Source: Jacaranda mimosifolia (taxonomy: Eukaryota > Streptophyta > Magnoliopsida > Lamiales > Bignoniaceae). Taken from it: a stretch of DNA of 64,000 nucleotides. The notes beneath the pieces are model-generated. The model made no database searches. It saw only the letters and a list, made by a program, of their open reading frames with translations, and was not told where the DNA came from. The position numbers and the translations under genes are program-made. Positions 23,061-33,899 of the stretch are shown one piece after another. The DNA lies in the NCBI GenBank assembly GCA_018894105.1, contig CM032127.1, positions 29,194,369 to 29,258,368 of the forward strand, written 5' to 3'. Positions within the stretch are counted from its first letter, which is position 1. Every line of letters begins with the position of its first letter.

Positions 23061-23540
23061 TCAAAAACCCCATTCGCAAACCAATTGGAACCTGTAGATC
23101 GGTCAATGCTGGAAAAAAGGGGCATAATATGCAGCCATTGTGGATACTCAGGGCATGACGAATCTCAATGTTGGAGACAAGTGGGCTATTGTTTAGCATG
23201 TGGTAGCAATCAACACCACCTCGGCAACTGTCCAAGGAAGAGGCAACAACTAGTGAATCAGAGTTTAGCTAAGGGAAATCAATGTAGTGTAGGAAACTTA
23301 AACAATACCAAGCCAAAAGTCTTAGCTAGAGTATTTGCACTTGAGGGTGAAGGAGTCCAAAATCTAACTGTTGTGGTTGATGGTACTGTTCTCATATCCC
23401 AACACCCTGGAAAAGCTCTATTTGACCCTGGGGCAACTCATTCCTTTATTTCTATACATTTTGTGAATTCTATTAACATGCATGTAGAGGACTTATCATA
23501 TGACTTAGAAGTGAATGCTCCTTGGGTTATAGTATGCTAA
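23061..23540 (+). pseudogene. Gypsy 1 nucleocapsid zinc knuckles and protease remnant
   Basis: Frame 23085-23540 begins in gag. It carries two CCHC-type knuckles, CSHCGYSGHDESQC and CLACGSNQHHLGNC, both with their ligands intact. The protease then starts with the active-site loop FDPGATHSFIS, where the usual D-S/T-G-A has P in place of S/T. The frame stops after WVIVC, and the rest of the protease continues with frameshifts to about 23680. Confidence 0.88.
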
Positions 23541-23724
23541 CAAATAAATTTTGCAAGGCTCGTGATATACACATAGGAGATAGAGATTTCCTTGCAGACT
23601 TAGTCTTACTACATATAGAAGGTTTGATGTTATTTTGGGGATGGATTGATTGTCTAAATACAAAGGACACTTAGCTTACTTGATCAATAGACCAAAGGAC
23701 AAGATGAAGATTAATGAGGTCCGA

Positions 23725-24990
23725 TAGTTTCAAATTTTCTTGATGTGTTCCCTAAAGAGTTAACATTGTTGCCCCTAGATCGTGAAGTTAAATTTACCAT
23801 TAAGGTTCTTCTAGGGACAAATCTGATATCTAAAGCACCATATAGGATGGCACCAGTAGAACTTAAGGAACTTAAGGTGTAGGTAAAAGAATTGCTAGAA
23901 AGTGGGTTCATTCGGCCGAGTTCATCTCTTTGGGGAGCGCCAGTACTTTTTGTAAAGAAAAAAGATGGGACTTTGAGGATGTGCATAGATTATCGAGGTT
24001 TGAACAATGTCACGATTAAGAATAAGTATACCTCGCCTAGAATTGAAGAACTCTTTGACCTATTACAAGGATCACGAGTTTATTCTAAAATAGACCTTCG
24101 ACAAGGATACTACCAGTTAAAGATTAAAGAGAAGGATATACCTAAGACAGTACTAAACACTTGATATGGCCATTTTGAGTTTGTGGTGATGCCGTTTGGC
24201 TTAACTAATTCCTTCACAACTTTTATGGATTTGATGCACTTAGTGTTTAGACCATTTTGTGGTTATCTTTATTAATGATATCTTGGTCTATTCGAAAAGT
24301 GAGAAGGAACACGAAGAACACTTGAGAATAGTATTGCAAAAACTTCAGGAACATAAACTTTATGCTAAGTTTAGTAAGTGTGAGTTTTGGCTTGACCAAG
24401 TAGTCTTTTTAGGACATGTCATTTCTGGAGATGGAATTATGGTTAATCTGTCTAAGATTGAAGCGGTGTTAGAATAGAAAAGACCAGAGACAGTGATCGA
24501 GGTGAGAAGTTTCTTGGGTTTAGTGGGCTATAACAAGAGGTTTGTTCAGGATTTTTCAAAAATAGATGCCCCATTCTCAAGTCTGACTCAGAAAAAGACT
24601 CCATTTAAGTGGACTGACAAGTGCGAGCTTAGCTTTCAAGAGCTTAAGAAAAGGTTAATCTCGATACCAGTATTAGCTCTACCTGAGCGTACTGGGGATT
24701 TTATTGTGCATACATATGCTTCAAAAGAAGGATTGAGATGTGTTTTGATGCAAAATGGTAAGGTAATAGCGTATGCCCTAAGAAAGTTGAAACCCTATGA
24801 GCAGAACTTCCCTATTCATGACTTAGAGTTAGCAGCAATTGTGTTTGCCGTAGGGACGTAGAGGCATTACTTGCATGGGGCACTCTTTATAGTGTACACT
24901 GACCACAAGAGCCTAAAGTATCTTTTCAGGCAAAAGGACTTAAAATAAGGCAACGTCGTTAGATGGAGTTCTTAGAGGTTTATGATTGCT
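23725..24990 (+). pseudogene. Gypsy 1 reverse transcriptase / RNase H remnant
   Basis: RT begins near 23725 (VVSNFLDVFPKEL), with [29 protein letters not shown] and [15 protein letters not shown]. After a stop at 24162 and a frameshift near 24255, the active-site box reads FINDILVYS instead of [18 protein letters not shown] and VSKIEAV-like blocks follow. RNase H is at 24493-24960, with [14 protein letters not shown] and [14 protein letters not shown], where Y replaces the first catalytic Asp, then YTDHKSLKYLF. The trail ends at a YDCSIQYHP block, where RNase H normally meets integrase. Confidence 0.92.
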
Positions 24991-25052
24991 CAATTCAATA
25001 TCATCCGAAACTTTTCATTAACTGAGGTTAGAATTTGGAGACCAAATTCCTT

Positions 25053-25066
25053 TAAGAGGGGAAGGA
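25053..25066 (+). other. Gypsy 1 polypurine tract
   Basis: AAGAGGGGAAGGA directly precedes the TGTAACGCC start of the 3' LTR. This is the expected primer for plus-strand DNA synthesis. Confidence 0.85.
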
Positions 25067-25369
25067 TGTAACGCCTTAGAATTTCTTTTAAATTAATTAA
25101 TTATTTTATCCTATGCTATTTTATTTTCGCTTAGTCTTGCTTTCTTATTATATCAGTTAAAAAAATAATAATTTTTCATAAACAAGTATTATATCGTTGT
25201 GGGGAATTAATAATTGAGACCCTAGGAATTAACAAATTGAGACATTAGATTTATTATAAGGTTATTCTAGTCCTAGAAATTAAATAACTGGGGATCCAGT
25301 TGAAGTAAAACACTTCTCCCAGACATATAATTCCTACAATCTAAAACCCTAGCCACACAATCAAATTTC

Positions 25370-25404
<35 letters not shown>

Positions 25405-27450
25405 AGAAGCCAAATAGAGAAACGGATAGAAGAAAAAAAAACAAAAAGGGGAAATAGAGAGAAAAAAAATAGGTTGGAAGGCGGCGAGTCCATCGAGCAA
25501 GTCATCAAGTAAAAATTTTAAAAAAATTTGTGGTGAAATTTTGATTATATATCACTGGGTGAACGTTTTATTTCCTTGCACATCTATTGTAGTGGAGATT
25601 GTATATGCCGAATGGGAAAAAAATTAATTTGGCAAACCTATAAATGCCCTCCTGAATTTTTTGTTCTCTCCTCGATACTCAACTGCAAGTTTTGAACAAA
25701 TAGCTAATTTTGAATTTTTACAATAGTGTAAGGAAGCTTTTGTCTTTTCTGCATGTAGAATCACTTAATTCCATAGCCGAATATGTGTAGAGCTTAATGC
25801 TTATTCTTCCTTGATACTCAACTACAAGTTTTGACCAAACAACTAATTTTGAAATTTTAAGATTGTATAAGGATCACTCAATTCTATAGCCAAATATGTG
25901 TATAACTTAAATGTTCGTTCTTCCTTGATAAACTAGCCTCAAATTTTGATAGAAATCATGCTTTCTCAAGTTTAAGCACAAATTTCCATGCAAAAATATT
26001 ATCCAAGTGTGGATAGATTTGTTAATGACGTATGGCTTTTAGTATATTGATGAAAATTTTAGGATTGTTAGGCTTAAGGTACTACAGGTTTATGGTACCC
26101 ATAAGGCTAGTCCTAGTGAGTTTTATCTTGTTAATTAGCTAAATTAGTGACTGAAGTATTTAACAAATCACCAGGTGACTAAGCTGTTGATTCGATTAAT
26201 TCTGAGATAGGAGATTGATGTCTAGGATTGATCTCAAAGGTGAGCATCTAAACCTATAAATACTATATATTGTATGTTTCAAAACTCGGAAGGATATATG
26301 CTATTATATAATGGTTCGTGACCTGTTTTCAACTTATACTGCACTATATATGTATCTCACTCTGCAAAAAAAGAATTATTTTTTTCTTGTTTTATTTCTG
26401 GATAAAAGGAAAACCTATGCTTTTATGATTTTTTTTTATGCTTCTAGACTAGCAAATTAAACTCGATGATCAACTAATTATTGTTACCATTACTGTCTTA
26501 TTATCTATTTCATTTTGTACTTATCTATACTGTTATTTGTTCTGCACTGTCCTGTGCTATTATTTATTGCCTCGTTGGTCTACTGTTTTATTTGGTATTA
26601 GCATTACACTGGGGAATTCCCCCTGGGTATTTGCAAACTATTTACTGATTGGATATCTGTATAGAGAACTTTTTAGTGCTATCCTGGCAGGATGTTTGGC
26701 TATACTGGACACGCTAAGGATTTCCCCTAGGTGTCAGCAGTATGCTAGGGATTACCCTCTGGGTGCCAGCCGTACGCTTGGGATTTCCTTCTGGGTACGA
26801 GCGATACGCTAGGGATTTTCCCCTGGGTATCAGATGCGCTTGGTTTTTCCCCCTAGGCATTTGCACTGTGCCAAGTTGTCACATTTTGGTAATACTGATT
26901 GACAGTTTGACTGGCTACAACAAACACTATTTGATCATTGTATTTAAGTTGTTAGTCTAAGGAACTAATTGATAACTTCTTGACTGTTACTGCTTAACTG
27001 TTTTACGAATTTCACCTTTGTTTTCTTGAATAAATTTTCTCTGTACAAATGATTTTTAAATTCAAAAACTCACTTTACACACACTTAGCACTCACTGAGT
27101 CTTTTACTCATACTCATTTTCTTCTTTAATTTCCTTCTGGCAGACATAGATCCTAGCCCTAAAGAAGAATTGGATCCTACATATGATGAGAATCAAGAGT
27201 GAAGACGTAGTTTTGGATTTCCAGTAGACTAGTATATTTCTCTTAAGTTCATTATTTTTGTTTGTTTATTATGAATTTTATTGTGTTTCAATTCCAAAAA
27301 GGTATTAACACTTTTATTTTGTGTTATGAGACTACTAGGGTTGGTTGAGTTCTTATTTAACCTTAAAATTTTGGATTGTTAAGTTTCAATTATTTAAGAT
27401 TGTTTCACACTTCTAATATACATGGTTTGATATTATTTTGGGGCATGATA
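25067..27450 (+). repeat. Gypsy 1 3' LTR
   Basis: It starts TGTAACGCC and ends GGGGCATGATA. At 2384 bp it is 125 bp longer than the 5' LTR. The extra length is accounted for by four additional units of a 31-32-bp tandem repeat at 26711-26868. A (GA)n microsatellite at 25373-25409 stands where the 5' LTR has (GAA)n. Scattered substitutions, mostly transitions, imply an old insertion. Confidence 0.93.
26711..26868 (+). repeat. 31-bp tandem repeat in Gypsy 1 3' LTR
   Basis: Unit starts (A/G)CGCT(A/T)(A/G)GG or variants lie at 26711, 26742, 26774, 26805 and 26836, each followed by a TTCCCCCTGGGTA-like word and a CAG(C)-like word. The 5' LTR has one unit at this place (about 20526). A related copy about 100 bp upstream (GGGAATTCC.CTGGGTAT) is in both LTRs. 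Confidence 0.9.
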
Positions 27451-28315
27451 ACAACCCTATCAGACATATGCTCCCTTATAGACTTTAGTCTAACTTGGAT
27501 GTGTCTCTTGGTCTTTTGATTATGCTTTGTACTTCTGATCTTTGCAATTGTGATTTGACTATCACAATGTACTGTGATTGTAGAAAGAGGCTTACCACCC
27601 ATGGATAATTGGATCATCAACCCATGTGGCCATTCAGCCTCTATTCCAGTTATGCCTAAAGCACATAACTCTGCCTCAAATGTAGATCGAGTTACCAAAG
27701 TCTGTTTAGTAGACTTACAGGAGACAGAACCTCTATCCAAGGTAAATACATACCTTGTACATCCATTACTACTAGAGCTTTTAGCTATCCAGCTAGGATT
27801 ACTATATCCCTCAAGTACTGTAGAGAATCTGCCATAATGCAGAGACAGTGATGACGTGCCCTTAATATACCGAAGTACCTATCCAAAGCCTCCCAATGAG
27901 TTCTATTAGGACAACTTGCATATCTCGCCAACTTTGAGATTGCGAATGTGATATTCGATCTCGAGTCATTTGCAAGATATTGCAAGCTCTCAATAATCTA
28001 AGAATGCCTCAATTGAGACACAGGAATACCACTTTCAGTTTTGAAAAGAGCCACAAAAAGATCATATGGTATCATAGCAACATTACAATCCTTGTAGCTA
28101 AATTTCTCAATAATCTTCTCAAGATAATGAGAATGAGAAATAGCTATGCCCTCAGTTGACCGAATCAACTTGAGTCCAAGAGTCATATTAGCTTCACCCA
28201 TGCCCTTCATTTTAAACTTATTTTTCAAGTACGATTTTATCTCATTGATAATCTTAATGGTAGAACTAATCAATAAAATGTCATCCACATATAAGCATAG
28301 TACAATACAATCAGC
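27451..28315 (-). pseudogene. Copia element 2: RT / RNase H part, right of the Gypsy insertion
   Basis: The minus strand from about 28315 starts inside RT with VLCLYVDDILLIS, where the YVDD catalytic box is intact. It continues with YLKNKFKMKGMGEAN, LGLKLIRSTEGIAISHSHYLEKII, LARYASCPNRTHWEAL and RNase H blocks such as STFEAELCALG and VHCDSQITI. It stops at the Gypsy 1 border, and the frame resumes at 18886 on the other side. Gag, integrase and the 5' part of RT are missing because another retroelement fragment abuts at about 28315. A TSD copy of Gypsy 1 occupies 27451-27455. Confidence 0.9.
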
Positions 28316-28319
28316 CCCG

Positions 28320-30114
28320 AGACGGGTTGGTATTACAAAACAATGGTTGGATACACTAGAGGACAAAAACTCTAAGTTGTGGTTTATGGTTGTGACCTTT
28401 AAGGAGAAGGTCGAGCGATTGGAAGCGGAGATCACGGATCTCTACTTGCAGTTGGGCGAGAGCAGGGATACTTGAAAGCCTTGACAAAGGCACTGAGGTT
28501 AAACAACATGGATGATATAAGATATGAAATTGAGGTTATGTCAATTCAGATTGGCTTGCTTCAAAGAGCAATGAGTAATGGACCTGCCATTTCTCCAAAC
28601 CCAGTTTCTAGGCTTTGGTTACCAGAGCCTAGAGCTTATGGCGGCACGAGAGATGCAAAAGAGGTCGAGAACTTCCTTTTTGATATAGAATAGTACTTTC
28701 TTGCTGCTTATATTAAGGTTGAGGCGAGAAATGTGGTAATCGCTGCCATGTATTTGATGGGAGATGTAAAACTATGGTGGAAAACCAAATATACAAGCAT
28801 CCAAGCACATCGGGTGCGTATGGGTACATGGGATCAGCTCCAGGAAGCAATTCGGCAACATTTTTTCTCGGAGAATGTCAAGTATAATGCTAGGTAGGCC
28901 TTACGAGATCTAAAGCATACAACCTCCATCAGGGAGTATGTGAAAGCTTTTTCCACACACAAGCTAGATATTAGGGACATGTCCGAGAAGGATAAGCTGT
29001 TCATATTTTTGGAGGGATTGAAACCGTGGGCACGTGCTGAGCTACAGTACCAGAGAGTAGCCGATTTGAATACCGCTGTGGGAGCTACTGAGCGGTTAAT
29101 GGATTATAGTTTTGAGCCCCGAACACTAATTAGTCAAAAGGGAGCGAGGCAAAATCATTCAAGCTGAATCTAAACAAAGATAGGAAAAAGAGGTAATCCC
29201 ACGCCCAAGAGAGCTCACAAGTGTGTTCCAATAAGGTGAAATAGAAGAATAGGCAAAGAGCACCGCAGAAGAGCAGTGGATGTGTTTCCTTTGTAGTGGA
29301 CCACACCAAATGAAAGATTATCTGAAAAAGCATTTACTGAATGCTTTGGCGTGCCATATAGAAGTGGAAAGGACGCCTAAGCAAGTTGAGACTCGATCTT
29401 TTACTGCTGAGGAGCAAGAGCCGGATGAGGGCGAGGATAACCTCGGGCCATTTCACAGTGGTGCACTACAATTTCACATGTGGTAGGTAAGAGAATTGTG
29501 CCACGAAAAAAGAGTAAAGTTGCACCAGCCCTAATAGAAAGCCAGCCGCATAAGGAATCACTGCCCCAAAACTATAGAAAGAGAGGGCTAATGTTCGTTG
29601 ATATAAAGATCAATGGATAGCTAGTTCATGCCATGGTCGACACCAATGCCACCCACAACTACCTAGCAAGTGCCGAAAAGGAAAGACTCAGGCTTTTACT
29701 AGATAAACGAGTTGGAAGAGTGAAAGCTATTAACTCAACTGCTCAGCCAATTACAGGAGTGGCCAAATCTATGCTCATCAAGATAAGGCCATTCGAAGGA
29801 AAGACCAACCTTTCAGTGGTCGTGATGGATGATTTCAAGCTTATCCTTAGGCTTAAATTTTTGTGGGACACTAGGATGGTGGTAATGCCACATGTGGATT
29901 CATTGATGATGATGGGAAGCAAGCCATGTGTCATTCCCATATTGACTGGAAAGCTAGGGGGACAAAAATATCTCAACCATTTAGTTTGAGAAGGGTTGCA
30001 AACAAAATGAGCCATCATTCTTGTGCATCCTTCGGCTTTAGGAGATGAAGTAGGCATTGGGGCCAATCCCTGGTGTGGTTAAGGAACTCTTGCGCGAGTT
30101 CGAGGATGTTATGC
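28320..30114 (+). pseudogene. Gypsy gag / protease fragment (third Gypsy family)
   Basis: Frames at 28320-28475 and 28472-28693 give a coiled coil (KEKVERLEAEITDLY) and the gag start EPRAYGGTRDAKEVENFLFDIE. Blocks near 28740-29160 follow: AMYLMGDVKLWWKTK, LRDLKHTTSIREYVKAF and MSEKDKLFIFLEGLKPWA. At 29280 the knuckle CFLCSGPHQMKDY lacks its last Cys. Frame 29633-29989 is a retropepsin-like domain beginning with VDTNATHNY, where the usual DTGA is DTNA, so the active-site Gly is lost. The fragment ends within a conserved EFEDVMP block just before RT should start. Confidence 0.9.
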
Positions 30115-30204
30115 CAATGTGGTATCCAAGATTCAAATAGTTTCTCAAATGATCATACCAAGTGTCAAACACTTGGCTCTCTTATTATTTAAGATACCAC
30201 ATTG
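30115..30204. repeat. 90-bp segment with 12-bp inverted ends and an inner hairpin
   Basis: CAATGTGGTATC at 30115-30126 is the exact reverse complement of GATACCACATTG at 30193-30204. Inside, CCAAGTG at 30158-30164 pairs with CACTTGG at 30170-30176. It lies exactly between the Gypsy fragment and the Sirevirus-like tail. Confidence 0.8.
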
Positions 30205-31017
30205 AGGGAGAGCGTGATCATAGAGTTTTAGATCCTGCCAGTCTTAAGAAAATAAGAATTCAGTATAGTGAGGATGATAGATGGTTTAGGGGGGTCAGGA
30301 GGACTCCCAGCAATATTAAGCTCCGTCCGTAGAAATCCAAAATTCCAGTGCCTCTTAGCCCCGAATCTGAAGAATCCAGCTTGTTCATCCTACTCTCATT
30401 AAAACATCTAGAAAGGCTCAAGGGAAAACTAGTAAAGTGGGTGTTGGACTTGAGGCTAAGATAGATGATCTTAGTAAAACTATGGACAATCTTGCTGGAT
30501 GACTGGAAACTTTAGTTGACTCCATGGATTACAAGCTCGAATGTCTTCTTTGAAAATTCAATTGCACTCGTGCCAGTGTGATACAATTAAAAGAAAAAGT
30601 TAGAGCTTATTTGAATGCCTATTAGGCTCTTTTTGATGATGAAGGGGGAGAAGACACATAAAAAAAAACTTTGAACTTTGCTGGAACTTCTGTTTTTTTT
30701 ACTACTTATTGAAATTTTTATTTGTGGGTCTATAAAACTTTTATTCTTGAACTTTTACTTTTGGGACTGTAAAACTTATTATCCTGGGTGATCAACCTTT
30801 TGATGCCTAGGCATGATCTTCTGATGAATGGTTTAAATTCAGTATATTATTTGCTAGTATTTGTCGTCTCTAGTTTCTTGAGAATATGAACAGGAGAAGC
30901 ACTAATCACTCCAGAAAAAGGGACCACAAGCTAGCAGAACCAAGCACATATACAGGGGGAGTTCAGGTGATATCTTTACACTCTACTCAAATTTTATCAT
31001 CATCAAATAGGGAGATT
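30205..31017 (+). mobile_element. Sirevirus-like Copia 3' region
   Basis: The stretch has no RT. It contains a weak coiled-coil-like trace near 30430-30600 and the phrase TTTTTGATGATGAAGGGGGA at about 30630, the same phrase as in the first Sirevirus-like tail at 17037. It also contains CAGGGGGAG near 30953 and AATAGGGAGAT just before an LTR start at 31018. I read it as the 3' end of a second Sirevirus-like element whose coding part was lost. The 65-codon frame at 30886 is chance. Confidence 0.6.
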
Positions 31018-32146
31018 GTTAACCCTTTTGATGATTTACATTATTTTGACTATGACAAAATTACCCTTAGAATTATGCGTTGAAAAGCATACATATCTTT
31101 CGGTATTATTTGCTAGAAACAGTTTACATGTTAACAGCTAGAATCTGTAATGCGCTGGAATTTACGTTCCATAAATAAAAGATCCCCTGCAAATTCTAAA
31201 TTGATTTGCATCTTCATATCTCAGGAAAGAAATCACTTTATGCTGAAATTATTGAATTATCTGATGTTTGAGGAATAAATACATGATTACCAAAGTTATC
31301 TTGTTCCCTTATTTAGTTCCAATGGATTCTTGTCTTTATGAGAACTTATAGTGATTGGACATAAGCATATAAAAGTGAAAATATGCAGCAATTAAAAAGT
31401 GTGAATCACTAAGTCGGGAGAGAACTTTGTTAAGTATATTGAGAAGTTATGTGACACTCCTTTACACGTTATTGTTCTTAATTGTTTCTAATTTCTTATT
31501 CTACGTGTGATTTCGAGGGACCTTATTATGAAGAAGGTCAAGTGGAGCTTGTCTTCAATGGACCTTGGGGAGACAAGACAAGGCGGTTTATATCTCGAAT
31601 AACCTAGTAGTGAAAAGGGACAGGAGTCGTACATGCTCTCAAGGGACCCCATGCAAAGAACAAATTGGCACTTCGCTGCTCTAAGGACCTCTAGGTGAAG
31701 AAACCAGTCGGGTGGTACTATCTGGAATCTTCTGTAGTGTTCTTGGTTTCGATCTAGAAGAAAATACTAGAGCTTGCCATACGGAGTGGCAGGAACTCCT
31801 GCATCAGTCCACAAAGGTTATGCAAGTAAATCTGACAGAAGTTTCCTCAGACATGTTCACAAGTGGCTAATTTCACAGTGCTCTGGAATCTGCCTTATTC
31901 CCTTTGGGATTTCAGTGTAGCTCTTTGCGAAGATCTGGTTTTTCATCCTAGTGGGGTGTTCTATTCCTAAACTTTCATTTCTGTCGAATTACTATTATTA
32001 TCTATAAACATTTTTATATGCTTATTAATTTCATAAGTTTAAAATCCTAAGTGAAAGCTTACGTAGAAGATGTAGGCTTATCGAACCTCTACAAATACCA
32101 GTGTCTATTTACTTTTATTTTTAATGCTTTTCTTATCACTAGTTTG
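31018..32146 (+). repeat. Sirevirus-like LTR
   Basis: It begins TGTTAACCCTTTTGATGATT right after a polypurine tract, the form seen at Sirevirus LTR starts. A primer-binding-site-like sequence begins at 32149, which places the end near 32146 and gives a length of about 1.13 kb, typical for this group. No second copy was found in the window. Confidence 0.6.
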
Positions 32147-32148
32147 GC

Positions 32149-32166
32149 TGGTATCATAACTGGTAC
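32149..32166 (+). other. Primer-binding-site-like sequence after the Sirevirus-like LTR
   Basis: TGGTATCATAACTGGTAC matches the first eight bases of the tRNA-iMet primer site exactly and the rest loosely. It directly follows the LTR. Confidence 0.5.
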
Positions 32167-32299
32167 TTACAAATTTCAGTCAGTAACTGAAATTGTTTTT
32201 TTGCAAAAGACTTAAACAGTTTTTGAAAGGCCAAAAAAATATTTTGAGTGATAAACTTCCATTGCATTAAAATCTCTTAAGACTAATTGACCCGCCTCT

Positions 32300-33640
32300 T
32301 TGGCATATAATTACTCACAATATCTCCATAAACCATGGATAATAGATTCAGGAGCATCCAACCACATTTGCTCTGATATAAACATGTTTTATCAACTCAA
32401 ACCTATCCAAAACTCTATTGTATCCTTACCAAATGGCACCACTATCTTAGTTCATTATTCTAGTTCCATTAGACTGAACACTTTACTAACCATTCGCAAT
32501 GTACTATATATACCACAATTTAAATACCATCTTTTATCTATTAATGCTATTACTAGAGATTCATCTCTTATGGTTTCATTCTTTCCTAGTTATGTCAATA
32601 TTCAGGAACCCAAGACTTTTGACACTAATTGGCAAAGGTGAACAAAAAGCTAGCCTTTACAGTTTTTAAGTTTTTCTCCTATTTTCCAGAATGTAAACAC
32701 ATGCAAGGTAAATAAGTCTATGCAAATCACACATACTACTAATGTCCACCTTTGGCACTGTCGCTTAGGACACCCCCAGCACAGACACTTCTAGTCTAAA
32801 GCATCTTTTCAATTGTAAAAGTCTCCATGATCCTATTCATTCCATTGTATGCCCCCTTGCTAAACAAAAGAAATTGCCATTTTTTTCACATAACAATTTT
32901 GCGAAAGCACCATTTGATCTTATTCATGGGGACATTTTAGGCCCCTTTCACCAAACTTCACACATAGGGCACAAATATTTCCTTACGTTGGTAGATTATT
33001 GCACCCGTTTCACTTGGTTCTTTTTACTCACAAACAAGCCAGCCACAAGCACAATTCTTACAAAAATTTTCAAAATGGTTTCTACACAATTTAACTGCGC
33101 CATAAAATAATTTCAATTGGACAATGCCAAAGAATTCGCTTTACATAAACTTTTTCATCAAAATGGCACACTAGACCAAACATCATATATTGAAACCCCA
33201 CAACAAAATTCTATTGTAGAAAGAAAACATCATCTTCTAAATGTAGCTAGAGCTTTATATTTCCAATCTAATATACCTCTTAGCTTTTAGAATGAATGTG
33301 TGTTAGCTGCTACTTACCTTATCAATAGGACACCATCTTCAGTCCTTAACCACAAGTCCCCTTTTGAGCTTATTTACAAATCCCCTCCTGACTATTCTAT
33401 ATACCGTGTTTTCAATTGTCTAGCTTACATTTCCACCTTAACCTATGGAACCAAATTTGAGCCACGTGTTACCCCATGCATCTTCCTAGGTTACCCCACA
33501 TTTACCAAAGGTTATAAACTTCTAGACATCAATACCAAACGCATTCTTATATCTAGAAATGTAAGGTTTTTCGAACACATATTCCCTTTTGAGTCTATAT
33601 CTATTCCTAATGCATATATTGACCCTTTCCTGACCTAGTT
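32300..33640 (+). pseudogene. Copia 3 protease and integrase remnant
   Basis: Frame 32300-32641 carries the Copia protease active site (WIIDSGASNHIC) and the following VSLPNGTTI and IRNVLYIPQFKYHLLSI blocks. Around 32750 the HCRLGHP-type zinc-binding region appears. Frame 32874-33110 has the integrase core start (DLIHGDILGPFH, FLTLVDYCTRFTWFF). The D/E blocks with [10 protein letters not shown] appear near 33190-33240, and frame 33300-33638 has [18 protein letters not shown] and [14 protein letters not shown]. Stops at about 33108 and 33288 interrupt it. Confidence 0.9.
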
Positions 33641-33899
33641 ATTCGTTACCCTTCAAATGAGCCCATCACATCCTCACAACCATCTCAACATCAAAATCTA
33701 GAATCTATTCATGAAGAAACTTCCACTCAACCACCTATCCAACTCAAGAAGTCCTCACGAATCAATCGTCCTCCATCTTAAATAACTACCACTACAGCTT
33801 TATAAACAATGATCCTACTTCAACTAAAACTCAATAACCCATATCAAACCACCTCAGCTACTTCTCTTTCCATCCAAATCATAGACACTTTATTCGAAG

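Larger units (their letters stand above)
18887..27450 (+). mobile_element. Gypsy element 1 (chromovirus-like), complete ends, integrase deleted
   Basis: This 8.56-kb element has LTRs at 18887-21145 and 25067-27450, a primer-binding site, gag, protease, RT and RNase H on the plus strand, and a polypurine tract. RNase H passes almost directly into the polypurine tract, so integrase and any chromodomain are missing. Many stops and lost catalytic residues show it is dead. It sits inside a Copia element on the opposite strand and carries a 5-bp target duplication. Confidence 0.93.
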
